Assembly (NCBI RefSeq): GCF_029846715.1
Contig: NZ_JARVWW010000013.1
Coordinates: forward strand, 62,001-126,000
Reading direction: 5' to 3'
Source of the DNA: Bradyrhizobium nivariense
GTDB lineage: Bacteria; Pseudomonadota; Alphaproteobacteria; Rhizobiales; Xanthobacteraceae
DNA length: 64,000 nucleotides
Below are positions 50,684 through 59,259 of the stretch, piece after piece. Under the pieces are notes generated by a model, which was given only the letters and a program-made list of their open reading frames with translations, searched no databases and was not told the origin of the DNA. The translations under genes and the position numbers were made by a program. Within the stretch, counting starts at the first letter, position 1. Each line of letters starts with the position of its first letter.

Positions 50684-51616
50684 ATGAAAGACGAGCCTGT
50701 GCGCGCCCACTTCGTCGACGCCAACGACACTCTTGCCGCGCTTACCGAAAAGCTGCTGCGTGCGGACAACCTCCCGGTCGCCATCAACCGCGATCCGGCG
50801 ATCTCGCCGGACGACCTGCCGCGCCTTCTTGACGGCGTGGAGATCATGATCGTCGATCATACCGCGGTGCCGACGGCGATTGCCGCGAAATGTTCTGCCT
50901 TGAAGCACGTCGTCTTCCTCGGCACCGGCGCGCGCAGCTACATGAATCCGGAAGAACTCGCCGAGCGCGGCATCGTGGTTCACACCATCAAGGGCTATGG
51001 CGACACCGCGGTGGCCGAATGCGCGATCGCGCTGATGTGGGCCTCCGCAAAGAGCTTTGGCGAGATGGATCGCGGCATGCGCGAGGGCAACTGGCTGCGC
51101 CGTGACGCGGTGCAGCTCACCGGCAAGACGCTCGGCCTGATCGGTTTCGGCGGCATCGCCGCGGAAGCCGCGCGCATGGCGGCGGGCTGCGGCATGAAGG
51201 TGGTCGCCTGGAACAGGTCGCCGAAGGCGCATCCTGGCGTCGAATTCGTTTCGCTGGAGAAGCTGCTCGCGGACAGCCACGTCGTCTCGCTGCATCTGCT
51301 CCTCAACGACGAGACCAAAGGTTTTCTGTCGCGCGAGCGCATCGCGAGGATGCGGCCCGGCAGCATCCTGATCAACACCGCGCGCGGCGCCGTGGTCGAC
51401 GAGGACGCGATGTGTGATGCGCTGCGCTCGGGCCACATCGCGCACGCCGGCCTCGACGTCTTCACCGTCGAGCCGCTGCCGCCAGGCCATCCGCTGACGA
51501 AACTGCCGAACGTGACGCTGTCGGCGCATTCGGCGTTCCGTACGCCCGAGGCGAGCGACAATCTGATCGGCGCGGCGCTCGATCATTGCCGCCGTATCAT
51601 CGCGAATGGGCGGTAG
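50684..51616 (+). CDS. D-isomer specific 2-hydroxyacid dehydrogenase
   Basis: 310 residues. NAD fold LGLIGFGGIAAEAARMAAGC; substrate Arg in LINTARGAVVDEDAMCDALR; Glu in GLDVFTVEPLP; catalytic His in TLSAHSAFRTPEAS. Reduces a 2-oxo acid to the D-2-hydroxy acid or the reverse. The ATG used here gives MKDEPVRAHF. The coding pattern extends about 10 codons upstream (RYFFDPD) without a start in frame, while an ATG at 50655 is out of frame by one base, so the true N-terminus is uncertain. Confidence 0.88.
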   Translation: MKDEPVRAHFVDANDTLAALTEKLLRADNLPVAINRDPAISPDDLPRLLDGVEIMIVDHTAVPTAIAAKCSALKHVVFLGTGARSYMNPEELAERGIVVHTIKGYGDTAVAECAIALMWASAKSFGEMDRGMREGNWLRRDAVQLTGKTLGLIGFGGIAAEAARMAAGCGMKVVAWNRSPKAHPGVEFVSLEKLLADSHVVSLHLLLNDETKGFLSRERIARMRPGSILINTARGAVVDEDAMCDALRSGHIAHAGLDVFTVEPLPPGHPLTKLPNVTLSAHSAFRTPEASDNLIGAALDHCRRIIANGR

Positions 51617-51763
51617 TGCAAACATCAGGGGCGGGCATGACGCCTGCGCAGGGTGCGGGAAGCCTTTCGATCTTGCGCGCCCTGTCGGCCTGTCCTACGC
51701 CAGCTCCGAACAAAATCTTCGCGAAGCCGTGAAGCGCATCGCCAAAGCCCTGAGGGAGCCGTC

Positions 51764-53425
51764 ATGACCATTCGCAACACCCGCACCGGGGGCCAGATCC
51801 TGATCGATCAGCTCGTCGCGCAAGGCGTCGAGCGCGTCACCTGCGTGCCGGGCGAGAGCTACCTTGCGGCGCTCGACGCGCTGCACGACAGCCCGATCGA
51901 CGTCATGATCTGCCGCGCCGAAGGAGGGGCTGCGATGATGGCGGAGGCCTATGGCAAGCTCACCGGCCGCCCCGGAATCTGCTTCGTCACCCGCGGCCCC
52001 GGCGCCACCAATGCCAGCCACGGCGTCCACATCGCGATGCAGGATTCGACGCCGATGATCCTGTTCGTCGGTCAGGTCGACACCGGCATGCGCGAGCGCG
52101 AAGCGTTCCAGGAGCTCGACTACAAGGCGGTGTTCGGCACCATGGCGAAATGGGCGGTCGAGATCGATCGTCCCGACCGCATTCCGGAGCTGGTCGCGCG
52201 CGCCTTCCGCGTTGCCATGCAGGGCCGTCCCGGTCCCGTGGTGATCTCGCTGCCCGAGAACATGCTGACTGAGACTGCCGCCGTTGCCGACGCCATGCGT
52301 ATCGAGCCGGCGGTGAGCTGGCCGGCGCCTGCTGATATCGAGCGCGTCGGTGCGATGCTCGCGAGCGCCAAGGCGCCGCTCGTCATTCTCGGCGGCTCGC
52401 GCTGGACGGATGAAGCAACCAGGAGCATTGCGCGCTTTGCCGAGCGGTTCGACCTGCCGGTCGCGACCTCGTTCCGTCGCGCGTCGCTGATCGACGCCGA
52501 TCACTCGCACTATGCCGGCGATCTCGGCATCGGCCCGAGCCCGGGCCTGAAGGCGCGCATCGACGGCGCCGATGTTATTCTGCTCATCGGCGGCCGCATG
52601 TCGGAAATGCCGTCCTCGTCCTACACACTGTTCGATATTCCGACCCCGCAGCAGCAGCTGATCCATGTTCATCCCGGCTCGGAAGAGCTCGGCCGCGTCT
52701 ATCAGCCCGCACTCGCGATCCAGGCGACGCCCGCCGCGTTCGCCGAAGCGGTCGAGGCGCTGAAGCCGGCCGGAGCCGTGGCCTGGAAGGGCGAGGCCGC
52801 CAAGGCGCATGCTGATTATCTGGCCTGGACCGAGACGGCGCGTGAGCTGCCGGGCAAGTTCCAATACGGCCAGGCCATGACCTGGCTACGCGATCGCCTG
52901 CCCAAGGACGCGATCGTCTGCAACGGCGCCGGCAATTATGCCGGCTGGATTCATCGCCATCACCGCTTCCACAGCTTTGCAGCGCAGCTCGCGCCGACCT
53001 CGGGCTCGATGGGCTATGGCGTGCCGGCCGCGGTGCTCGCGAAGCGACAATATCCGGACCGTACCGTCGTCGCCTTTGCGGGTGACGGCTGCTTCCTGAT
53101 GAACGGGCAGGAATTCGCGACCGCCGTGCAATACGATGCGCCGCTCGTCGTCATCGTCGTCGACAATGCGCAATACGGCACCATCCGCATGCACCAGGAG
53201 CGCGACTATCCCGGACGCGTGGTCGGCACCCAGCTCAAGAACCCGGATTTTGCCATGTACGCAAAAGCATTTGGCGGCCATGGCGAGCGCGTCGAGCGCA
53301 CCGAGGAATTCGCGTCGGCGTTCGAGCGTGCGCTCGCCTCGGGCAAGCCGTCGATCCTGCATTGCATCATCGATCCGCGCGCGATGTCGGTCAGCAAGGA
53401 CTTTGCGCCCGCGGTGAAGGCTTAA
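51764..53425 (+). CDS. Thiamine diphosphate-dependent enzyme (acetolactate synthase-like)
   Basis: 553 residues in three domains. The N-terminal Pyr domain has the catalytic Glu in ICRAEGGAAMMAEAYGKLTG, then FVTRGPGATNASHGVHIAMQ. The C-terminal domain holds the ThDP motif VVAFAGDGCFLMNGQEFATA with the matching Asn in IVVDNAQYGTIRMHQERDYP. Sequence class is that of acetolactate synthase/benzoylformate decarboxylase relatives; no small regulatory subunit is nearby, so a catabolic 2-oxoacid decarboxylase or carboligase is more likely than branched-chain synthesis. GAGGGAG before the ATG. Next gene follows after 3 bases. Confidence 0.9.
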   Translation: MTIRNTRTGGQILIDQLVAQGVERVTCVPGESYLAALDALHDSPIDVMICRAEGGAAMMAEAYGKLTGRPGICFVTRGPGATNASHGVHIAMQDSTPMILFVGQVDTGMREREAFQELDYKAVFGTMAKWAVEIDRPDRIPELVARAFRVAMQGRPGPVVISLPENMLTETAAVADAMRIEPAVSWPAPADIERVGAMLASAKAPLVILGGSRWTDEATRSIARFAERFDLPVATSFRRASLIDADHSHYAGDLGIGPSPGLKARIDGADVILLIGGRMSEMPSSSYTLFDIPTPQQQLIHVHPGSEELGRVYQPALAIQATPAAFAEAVEALKPAGAVAWKGEAAKAHADYLAWTETARELPGKFQYGQAMTWLRDRLPKDAIVCNGAGNYAGWIHRHHRFHSFAAQLAPTSGSMGYGVPAAVLAKRQYPDRTVVAFAGDGCFLMNGQEFATAVQYDAPLVVIVVDNAQYGTIRMHQERDYPGRVVGTQLKNPDFAMYAKAFGGHGERVERTEEFASAFERALASGKPSILHCIIDPRAMSVSKDFAPAVKA

Positions 53426-53428
53426 GCG

Positions 53429-54694
53429 ATGTCGCAAAGCCGCCACGTCGCCATCATCGGTGCCGGCGCGGTCGGCGTGATCAGCGCCATCGAGGCGCTA
53501 CGCGAGGGGCATCGTGTCACGCTGATCGATCCGGGCGAGCCCGGTGGCGAACAGGCGGCGAGCTACGGCAATGCCGGCTGGCTCTCCTCGCATTCGGTGA
53601 TCCCGCCGGCTGAGCCCGGCGTCTGGAAGAAGGTGCCCTTCTATCTGATGGACCCGCTCGGGCCGCTCGCGATCCGCTGGTCTTATCTGCCGAAGGCGCT
53701 GCCCTGGCTGATCAAGTATCTGCTCTCGGGCTGGACCGAGGCGCGGGTCGAGAAGACGGCATTCGCGCTACGCGATCTCCTGAAGGATGCGCCGCTGTTG
53801 CACAGGAAGCTCGCGGAGGAGGCGGGCGTCCCCGAACTGATCGAGCGCAACGGCGTGATGCATGTCTTCCCGTCGCGGGGCAATTTTGACGGAGATCTCG
53901 GCTGGCGCCTGCGCAAGCGCGTCGGTGTCGAATGGCTGGAGCTATCGGCCGACGAGATACGTCAGCGCGAGCCCGATTTGCATCCGCGCTACACTTTTGG
54001 CGTGGTGGTGGAGGAGGCCGGGCGCTGCCGCGATCCCGGTGCCTATGTCGCGGCCCTTGCCAATCATGCGCTGGCAAGCGGAGCGAAGCTCGTGCGGGCC
54101 AAGGCAACGGGGCTCAAGCTTTCCGGCAACAAGCTCGTCGCTGTCCTGACCGAGACCGGCGAGATTGCCTGCGATGCCGCGGTGATTGCCGCCGGCGCGC
54201 ATTCGAAGCGGCTCACCGCATCCGTCGGCGATCCGCTGCCGCTGGAGACCGAGCGCGGCTATCACGTCATGATCGAGAACCCGGAAACGGGCCCACGCAA
54301 CTCGATGATGGCGTCGGATGCGAAGATGGTGGTGAACTGGACCGACAAGGGTTTGCGCGCCGCCGGCACGGTCGAGATCGCAGGCCTCGAGGCCGAACCG
54401 AACTGGAAGCGCGCCGAGATTTTGCGCAACAACCTCATCAGCATGTTCCCGAAACTGCCGAAGGACATTCCGGCTTCGCGTATCAAGACCTGGTTTGGCC
54501 ATCGGCCGAGCATGCCGGACGGACGTCCCTGCATCGGTTACGCGCGGGCCTCGCGCGATATCGTCTATGCCTTCGGCCACGGCCATGTCGGCCTGGTCGG
54601 CTCGGCCCGCACCGGTCGTCTGGTCGCCCAGCTTCTGAGCGGCAAGACGCCGGAGATTTCGCTTCTGCCGTTCGCACCCGACCGTTTCCTCTGA
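53429..54694 (+). CDS. D-amino acid dehydrogenase-like FAD oxidoreductase (DadA type)
   Basis: 421 residues. FAD motif AIIGAGAVGVISAIEALREG, then PGGEQAASYGNAGWLSSHSV, typical of DadA, and the C-terminal WFGHRPSMPDGRPCIGYARA with FGHGHVGLVGSARTGRLVAQ. Oxidatively deaminates a D-amino acid to the 2-oxo acid and passes electrons to the respiratory chain. The upstream ThDP enzyme and downstream racemase fit a route from amino acid to 2-oxo acid to decarboxylated product. Confidence 0.9.
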   Translation: MSQSRHVAIIGAGAVGVISAIEALREGHRVTLIDPGEPGGEQAASYGNAGWLSSHSVIPPAEPGVWKKVPFYLMDPLGPLAIRWSYLPKALPWLIKYLLSGWTEARVEKTAFALRDLLKDAPLLHRKLAEEAGVPELIERNGVMHVFPSRGNFDGDLGWRLRKRVGVEWLELSADEIRQREPDLHPRYTFGVVVEEAGRCRDPGAYVAALANHALASGAKLVRAKATGLKLSGNKLVAVLTETGEIACDAAVIAAGAHSKRLTASVGDPLPLETERGYHVMIENPETGPRNSMMASDAKMVVNWTDKGLRAAGTVEIAGLEAEPNWKRAEILRNNLISMFPKLPKDIPASRIKTWFGHRPSMPDGRPCIGYARASRDIVYAFGHGHVGLVGSARTGRLVAQLLSGKTPEISLLPFAPDRFL

Positions 54695-54703
54695 GATCGC
54701 GCC

Positions 54704-55447
54704 ATGACCTATCCAGCCAACTCTTCTCCCAATATCGCCCGCGGCGGCAAGGCCATCTATGGGGCGCCGCTCGGCATTTTGATGCTGGAGGCGCGCTTTC
54801 CCCGCATTCCCGGCGACATGGGCAACGGCACCACCTGGCCTTTCCCCGTGCTCTATCGCGTGGTGAGCGGTGCCTCGCCGGAGAAGGTGGTGCTGAGGGG
54901 TGCGGCGGGTCTGCTGCCTGATTTCATCGATGCGGCGAAGGATCTCGTGCGGCTCGGGGCCGAAGCCATCACCACCAATTGCGGCTTCCTCTCGCTGTTC
55001 CAGAAGGAGATCGCAGCCGCGGTCGGCGTTCCCGTCGCGACCTCGTCACTGATGCAGGTGCCGTGGGTGCAGGCGACCTTGCCGCCGGGCAGGCGCGTTG
55101 GCCTCGTCACGGTGTCCGGTTCGACCTTGACGCCGGCCCATCTCGAAGGCGCCGGTGTGCCGCTCGATACGCCGCTGGTCGGCACCGAGCACGGCAAGGA
55201 GTTTTTCCGCGTCCTGATCAAGGCCGAGAAGGACGACATGGACATCGCGCAGGCCGAGCGTGACGTGGTCGAGGCCGGCAAGGACCTGGTCGCGAAGCAT
55301 CCCGATGTCGGCGCCATCGTGCTGGAATGCACCAACATGCCGCCTTATGCGGCGGCGCTTCAGGCCGAGGTCGGATTGCCCGTCTATGATATCTATTCCA
55401 TGATTACGTGGTTTCATGCCGGACTGCGGCCGCGTCAGTTTGGCTAG
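54704..55447 (+). CDS. Aspartate/glutamate racemase family protein
   Basis: 247 residues with the two-Cys arrangement of cofactor-independent racemases: the first Cys in AEAITTNCGFLSLFQKEIAA and the second in GAIVLECTNMPPYAAALQAE. Domain symmetry as in the Asp/Glu/hydantoin racemase superfamily. Likely inverts an amino acid (or related hydantoin) to supply the D-isomer to the DadA-like enzyme encoded 9 bases upstream. The exact substrate is unknown; maleate isomerase-like chemistry is an alternative. Confidence 0.87.
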   Translation: MTYPANSSPNIARGGKAIYGAPLGILMLEARFPRIPGDMGNGTTWPFPVLYRVVSGASPEKVVLRGAAGLLPDFIDAAKDLVRLGAEAITTNCGFLSLFQKEIAAAVGVPVATSSLMQVPWVQATLPPGRRVGLVTVSGSTLTPAHLEGAGVPLDTPLVGTEHGKEFFRVLIKAEKDDMDIAQAERDVVEAGKDLVAKHPDVGAIVLECTNMPPYAAALQAEVGLPVYDIYSMITWFHAGLRPRQFG

Positions 55448-55464
55448 AGGTCGAGAAGCTGCCT

Positions 55465-56169
55465 ATGAACAAGCATCTGGAACTTCCCTCCGACAGCATC
55501 GTCGATCGCGTCTATGAACAGCTCAAGGCGATGGCTGTGAGCTATGAGTTCAAGCCGGGCGAGCGGCTCAACGAGGGCGAGCTCGCCAAGCGTCTCGGCG
55601 TCAGCCGCACGCCGCTGCGCGAGGCGCTCAATCGCCTCAACACCGAGGGCTTTCTGCGCTTCACGCCGGGCAAGGGTTTTTTCTGCCGCGAGCTCGACGC
55701 GCACGAGATCTTCGATCTCTACGAGCTGCGCAAGTCGATCGAGGTCGCCTCGATCCGTCTCGCCATCCGGCGCGCCAGGGACGAGGACATCGATGCGCTC
55801 TTGAAATTTCTCGAAGCCACCGGTCCCGATCCGGGCGAGCGCTCCTCGGTGGAGTTGGTCGAACTCGACGAGACCTTTCACGAGCGCCTGATGGCGATGT
55901 CGAACAACGCGGAGATGCTGCGTGTCTTGCGCAACGTCAACGCCCGCATCCGCTTCGTGCGCTGGATCGACATGGACAGCATCAACCGCTCCAATACGCA
56001 AGCCGAGCACCGCGCCGTGGTCGAAGGCCTGAAGGCCCGCGACGAAGAGGCTTGCGTGTCTGTGCTTGAAAAGCACATCGACCGCCGCCTCGACCGAATC
56101 ACCTCCGCGATCAAGGAAGGCTACGCGCAGATCTATATGCCGGCGACGGCGAGATCTGCGGTGAACTAG
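55465..56169 (+). CDS. GntR-family transcriptional regulator (FCD type)
   Basis: 234 residues. Winged helix: VYEQLKAMAVSYEFKPGERL, NEGELAKRLGVSRTPLREAL, EGFLRFTPGKGFFCREL. The FCD ligand domain has ELRKSIEVASIRLAIRRA and the metal-site-like LDETFHERLMAMSNNAEML and AEHRAVVEGLKARDEEACV. Lies 17 bases after the racemase gene in the same direction, so it is probably an autoregulated repressor of the operon. No confident operator was found. Confidence 0.9.
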   Translation: MNKHLELPSDSIVDRVYEQLKAMAVSYEFKPGERLNEGELAKRLGVSRTPLREALNRLNTEGFLRFTPGKGFFCRELDAHEIFDLYELRKSIEVASIRLAIRRARDEDIDALLKFLEATGPDPGERSSVELVELDETFHERLMAMSNNAEMLRVLRNVNARIRFVRWIDMDSINRSNTQAEHRAVVEGLKARDEEACVSVLEKHIDRRLDRITSAIKEGYAQIYMPATARSAVN

Positions 56170-56315
56170 GTCGCAGTGGCAGCAATGCGCATCGCGCTCT
56201 GCTCCCACAAGGGAGGGAGGCAGCTATACAATCCTTCGATATCTGGTCGTGCCAGACGGTCAGCGCTTTCGTATCAGAACATCGCTAGTGTGCCTCGGAT
56301 TCACGGAGACACGCG

Positions 56316-56858
56316 GTGCAAAGCCCTCAACCCAATCCCGAAGCGCGCGCCGGTGACGACTGGCCATCCGAGCTTTATCGCATCCTCAAGGCAGCCGACG
56401 TGCGGCAGATGTCGTACGTCCCCGATGCAGGCCATAGCCAGCTCATCCGCCTGTTCTCCGCCGACCGCGACGTCACCACCAATGTGCTGACGACGGAAGA
56501 GGAGGGCGTCGCCATTGCCGCGGGCGCCTGGCTCGGCGGCCAGCGCAGCGTGCTCCTGATTCAGTCGAGCGGCGTCGGCAATTGCATCAACATGCTGTCG
56601 CTGTCGGCGATCGGACGGTTCCCGCTGCTGATGCTGGTGACGATGCGCGGCGAATGGGCCGAGTTCAATCCCTGGCAGGTACCGATGAGCCGGGCGACGC
56701 AACCCTCGCTGGAAGCGATCGGCCTGAAGGTGATGCGCGCGGAGACGCCGGAGGATCTGGTCGAGACGGTCGAATCGGCCGCAGCGCTCGCCTACGCGGC
56801 CGATCAGCAGATCGCTGTGCTGATCGGACAACGCCTGATCGGCAAGAAGAAGTGGTGA
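56316..56858 (+). CDS. ThDP-dependent decarboxylase, alpha subunit (sulfopyruvate/phosphonopyruvate decarboxylase type)
   Basis: 180 residues equal to the Pyr-binding domain of ThDP enzymes. The catalytic Glu is within LTTEEEGVAIAAGAWLGGQR, followed by LLIQSSGVGNCINMLSLSAI and MLVTMRGEWAEFNPWQVPMS. Splitting of the enzyme into two short subunits is the ComD/ComE (sulfopyruvate decarboxylase) arrangement. The actual 2-oxo acid is unknown; no coenzyme M or sulfolactate genes accompany it. GTG start with CGGAGA upstream. Confidence 0.85.
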   Translation: MQSPQPNPEARAGDDWPSELYRILKAADVRQMSYVPDAGHSQLIRLFSADRDVTTNVLTTEEEGVAIAAGAWLGGQRSVLLIQSSGVGNCINMLSLSAIGRFPLLMLVTMRGEWAEFNPWQVPMSRATQPSLEAIGLKVMRAETPEDLVETVESAAALAYAADQQIAVLIGQRLIGKKKW

Positions 56859-57448
56859 TGCCAATGCAGGCTCAACTCGACCGCCGCGCCGCCGTCGCCG
56901 CACTCCTGAAGAATCGCAAGGGCACGCTGGTGGTCTCCGGCCTCGGCTCGCCCACCTACGACCTTCATTCGGTCGGTGACCACGACGGCAATTTTTATCT
57001 CTGGGGCGCCATGGGCGGCGCCGCGCTGATCGGGCTTGGCCTCGCCCAGGCCCAGCCGGGAAAGCGCGTGCTGGCCCTCACTGGTGATGGCGAGCAGCTC
57101 ATGGGGCTCGGCGGCATCGCCACCATCGGCGTCGCGCGCTCGCGCAATCTCGACATCGTCGTGATCGACAACCAGCATTTTGGCGAGACCGGGATGCAGG
57201 CCAGCCACACCGGGCGCGGGGTCGATCTCACCGCCATCGCCACGGCCTGCGGTTTTGTTGCGACCGGGACCGTGCGGACGCTCGAGGAGGTGGAGCGCCT
57301 CGCGCGGCAGATCGCCGAGCCGGCCGATGGCCCGCGGCTTTTTGTCATCAAGGTCCTGGCCGAAAATCCGCCGCGCTCGCTGCCCTCGCGCGATGCTGTC
57401 TTTATCAAGAATCGGTTCCGTGCTCATCTCGGCTTCGCGGCAGCCTGA
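56858..57448 (+). CDS. ThDP-dependent decarboxylase, beta subunit (sulfopyruvate/phosphonopyruvate decarboxylase type)
   Basis: 196 residues forming the PP-binding domain. ThDP-Mg motif VLALTGDGEQLMGLGGIATI with the Asn of VVIDNQHFGETGMQASHTGR. Partner of the alpha subunit, whose stop shares a base with this ATG (TGATG), which should keep the subunits in balance; a GTG one codon earlier is also possible. The GAMGGAALIGLGLA block is typical of ComE and phosphonopyruvate decarboxylases. Confidence 0.87.
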   Translation: MPMQAQLDRRAAVAALLKNRKGTLVVSGLGSPTYDLHSVGDHDGNFYLWGAMGGAALIGLGLAQAQPGKRVLALTGDGEQLMGLGGIATIGVARSRNLDIVVIDNQHFGETGMQASHTGRGVDLTAIATACGFVATGTVRTLEEVERLARQIAEPADGPRLFVIKVLAENPPRSLPSRDAVFIKNRFRAHLGFAAA

Positions 57449-57504
57449 GCCGGGTGTTTCACCCGGCGACAGCCTGCCACGAGCAGCTATCCTGGAGTGA
57501 GACC

Positions 57505-58284
57505 ATGAAACTAGCCGGCAAGGTCGCCGCCATCACCGGCGCGGCGCGCGGCATCGGCAAGGCCTGCGCGAAACGATTCCTGGACGACGGCGTCAAGGTC
57601 GTTATCTCGGATGTCGATGCCGATGGCCTGGCTGCAACGGCTGCCGAGTTCGGGCGGCCGGACGCCCTGCACACTGTCGTCGGCAATGTCGCCAGGCGCG
57701 CTGACGTCGACCAACTGGTTGCAACCGCCGTGAAGGAGTTCGGCCGGCTCGACATCATGGTCAACAATGCCGGCGTTGCCCGCAACCAGAACATTTTGGA
57801 GATCTCCGAGCAGGATTTCGACGACGTCATCGCCATCAATTTGAAGGGCGCGTTCTTCGGGGTGCAGGCGGCGGCGAAGCAAATGATCGCGCAAGGTGGC
57901 GGCGGGGTGATCATCAACATGTCTTCGGTCAACGCGCTGCTGGCGATCCCGACGCTCGCGACCTACGCCATCTCCAAGGGCGGCATGAAGCAGCTCACAT
58001 CAGTGGCCGCCGTCGCGCTTGCCCCGCACAACATTCGTGTGGTGGCCGTCGGACCCGGCACGATCCTGACCGACATGGTGGCGTCCGCGATCTACACGTC
58101 CGAAGATGCCCGCAAGACCGTGCTGTCGCGTACGCCGGCCGGCCGCGGCGGCGAGCCGGGCGAGGTGGCCTCCGTCGTGGCGTTTCTTGCGAGCGACGAT
58201 GCATCGTACATCACCGGGCAGACGATCTATCCGGATGGCGGCCGCCTGATCCTGAACTACACGGTGCCGGTGAAGGAGAAGTAG
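57505..58284 (+). CDS. Short-chain dehydrogenase/reductase
   Basis: 259 residues, classical SDR. Cofactor motif VAAITGAARGIGKACAKRFL; Asp in ISDVDADG suggests NAD preference; NNAG present; catalytic Ser in INMSSVNALLAIPT and Tyr-x3-Lys in ATYAISKGGMKQ. Probably reduces the aldehyde made by the two-subunit decarboxylase encoded 57 bases upstream, or oxidises an alcohol precursor. GGAGTGAG ribosome-binding site. Confidence 0.9.
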   Translation: MKLAGKVAAITGAARGIGKACAKRFLDDGVKVVISDVDADGLAATAAEFGRPDALHTVVGNVARRADVDQLVATAVKEFGRLDIMVNNAGVARNQNILEISEQDFDDVIAINLKGAFFGVQAAAKQMIAQGGGGVIINMSSVNALLAIPTLATYAISKGGMKQLTSVAAVALAPHNIRVVAVGPGTILTDMVASAIYTSEDARKTVLSRTPAGRGGEPGEVASVVAFLASDDASYITGQTIYPDGGRLILNYTVPVKEK

Positions 58285-58307
58285 GGGCGCAAGGTCGCCC
58301 CACGCTC

Positions 58308-58414
58308 GCTGTCATCGCCCGGCTTGACCGGGCGATCCAGTACGCCGAGACAGCGGTGATGGAGCCGATGGGCTGCGGCGTACTGGATGCCCCGCTTTCG
58401 CGGAGCATGACAGC
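58308..58414. repeat. Palindromic intergenic repeat
   Basis: Outer arms gctgtcat and atgacagc and inner arms ccagtacgccg and cggcgtactgg are perfect complements, with a further hairpin gcccggcttgaccgggc at the left. Resembles another dispersed Bradyrhizobium intergenic repeat family. It lies between the convergent SDR and IclR genes and may act as terminator for both. Confidence 0.7.
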
Positions 58415-58439
58415 CGTTGTGAGGCGAGAAGTTTGGCGC

Positions 58440-59234
58440 TCACTCCGCCGCGATCGTGACCCCGTGACCCAGCCGTTTCGAGATGCCGCCGGCGCAGTCG
58501 CGCAGGGCATGGGCGATCGGGCTGTCCCAGCGGGCATCGAACGTGCCTTCCGGCCCCATCGCGGTGATCACCAGCGCGACATGGCCGGAATGGTCGAACA
58601 CCGGCGCAGAGAATGCGTTGACGCCGGGCAGGGGATCGCCGAGTGCGCGCGCAAGACCGTGCTTGCGGACCTCGGTGAGCATGTCGGCGACCTTTGCGCC
58701 TTTCATCGCGCGCTTCGGATTGTAGCCGACGCCGTGACGATCGAGGCCGCTTTCGAGTGCGGCATTGATCGTCTTCTCCGGCAGGAAGGCCGCAAAGGCC
58801 CGGCCCGTGGCCGTCTCCAGCAGCGCCATCACCGAGCCGGCCCGCATCACGATGTGCACGGGCTGGCCGGGCTCTTCCAGCTGCACCACGGTCGGTCCAT
58901 GCGTACCCCAGACCGCGAGCGAGACCGCATGCCCGATCTGACTTGCGAGCGCCGCGATCTTCGGTCCTGCGATGCGTACGCCGGACAGGCGGCGCAGGCT
59001 GATCAGGCCGAGCTCCAGCGCCAGCGCGCCGATCTCGTAACGGCCGGTGGTCTCGTCCTGCTCGATCAAGCCGATGCGGGAGAAGCTGGCGAGATAGGGA
59101 TGTGCCTTGGCCGGCGTCATGCCGGCCTCACGCGCGAGATCGCGCAGCATCATCGGCTCGCCGCATCTCGCAAGCGCCCGGAGCAATTCTCCGCCGACCT
59201 CGATCGACTGGATGCCGCGGCTCTCTCTTTTCAT
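58440..59234 (-). CDS. IclR-family transcriptional regulator
   Basis: 264 residues. Winged helix: GIQSIEVGGELLRALARCGE, MMLRDLAREAGMTPAKAHPY, IGLIEQDETTGRYEIG. The IclR effector domain (about 85-260) has HAVSLAVWGTHGPTVVQLEE, LLETATGRAFAAFLP and DPLPGVNAFSAPVFDHSGHV. Last gene of a three-gene - strand operon after the flavoprotein and binding-protein genes, which it probably controls. Start at MKRESRGIQ with GAGGGGC ahead of it. Confidence 0.9.
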   Translation of the reverse strand: MKRESRGIQSIEVGGELLRALARCGEPMMLRDLAREAGMTPAKAHPYLASFSRIGLIEQDETTGRYEIGALALELGLISLRRLSGVRIAGPKIAALASQIGHAVSLAVWGTHGPTVVQLEEPGQPVHIVMRAGSVMALLETATGRAFAAFLPEKTINAALESGLDRHGVGYNPKRAMKGAKVADMLTEVRKHGLARALGDPLPGVNAFSAPVFDHSGHVALVITAMGPEGTFDARWDSPIAHALRDCAGGISKRLGHGVTIAAE

Positions 59235-59259
59235 GCGCCCCCTCGCGTGCGCGACTAGC

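Noticed and set aside
56176..56490. 104-codon frame overlapping the start of the decarboxylase alpha gene
   Set aside because: It overlaps a well-supported gene in another frame and has no features of its own.
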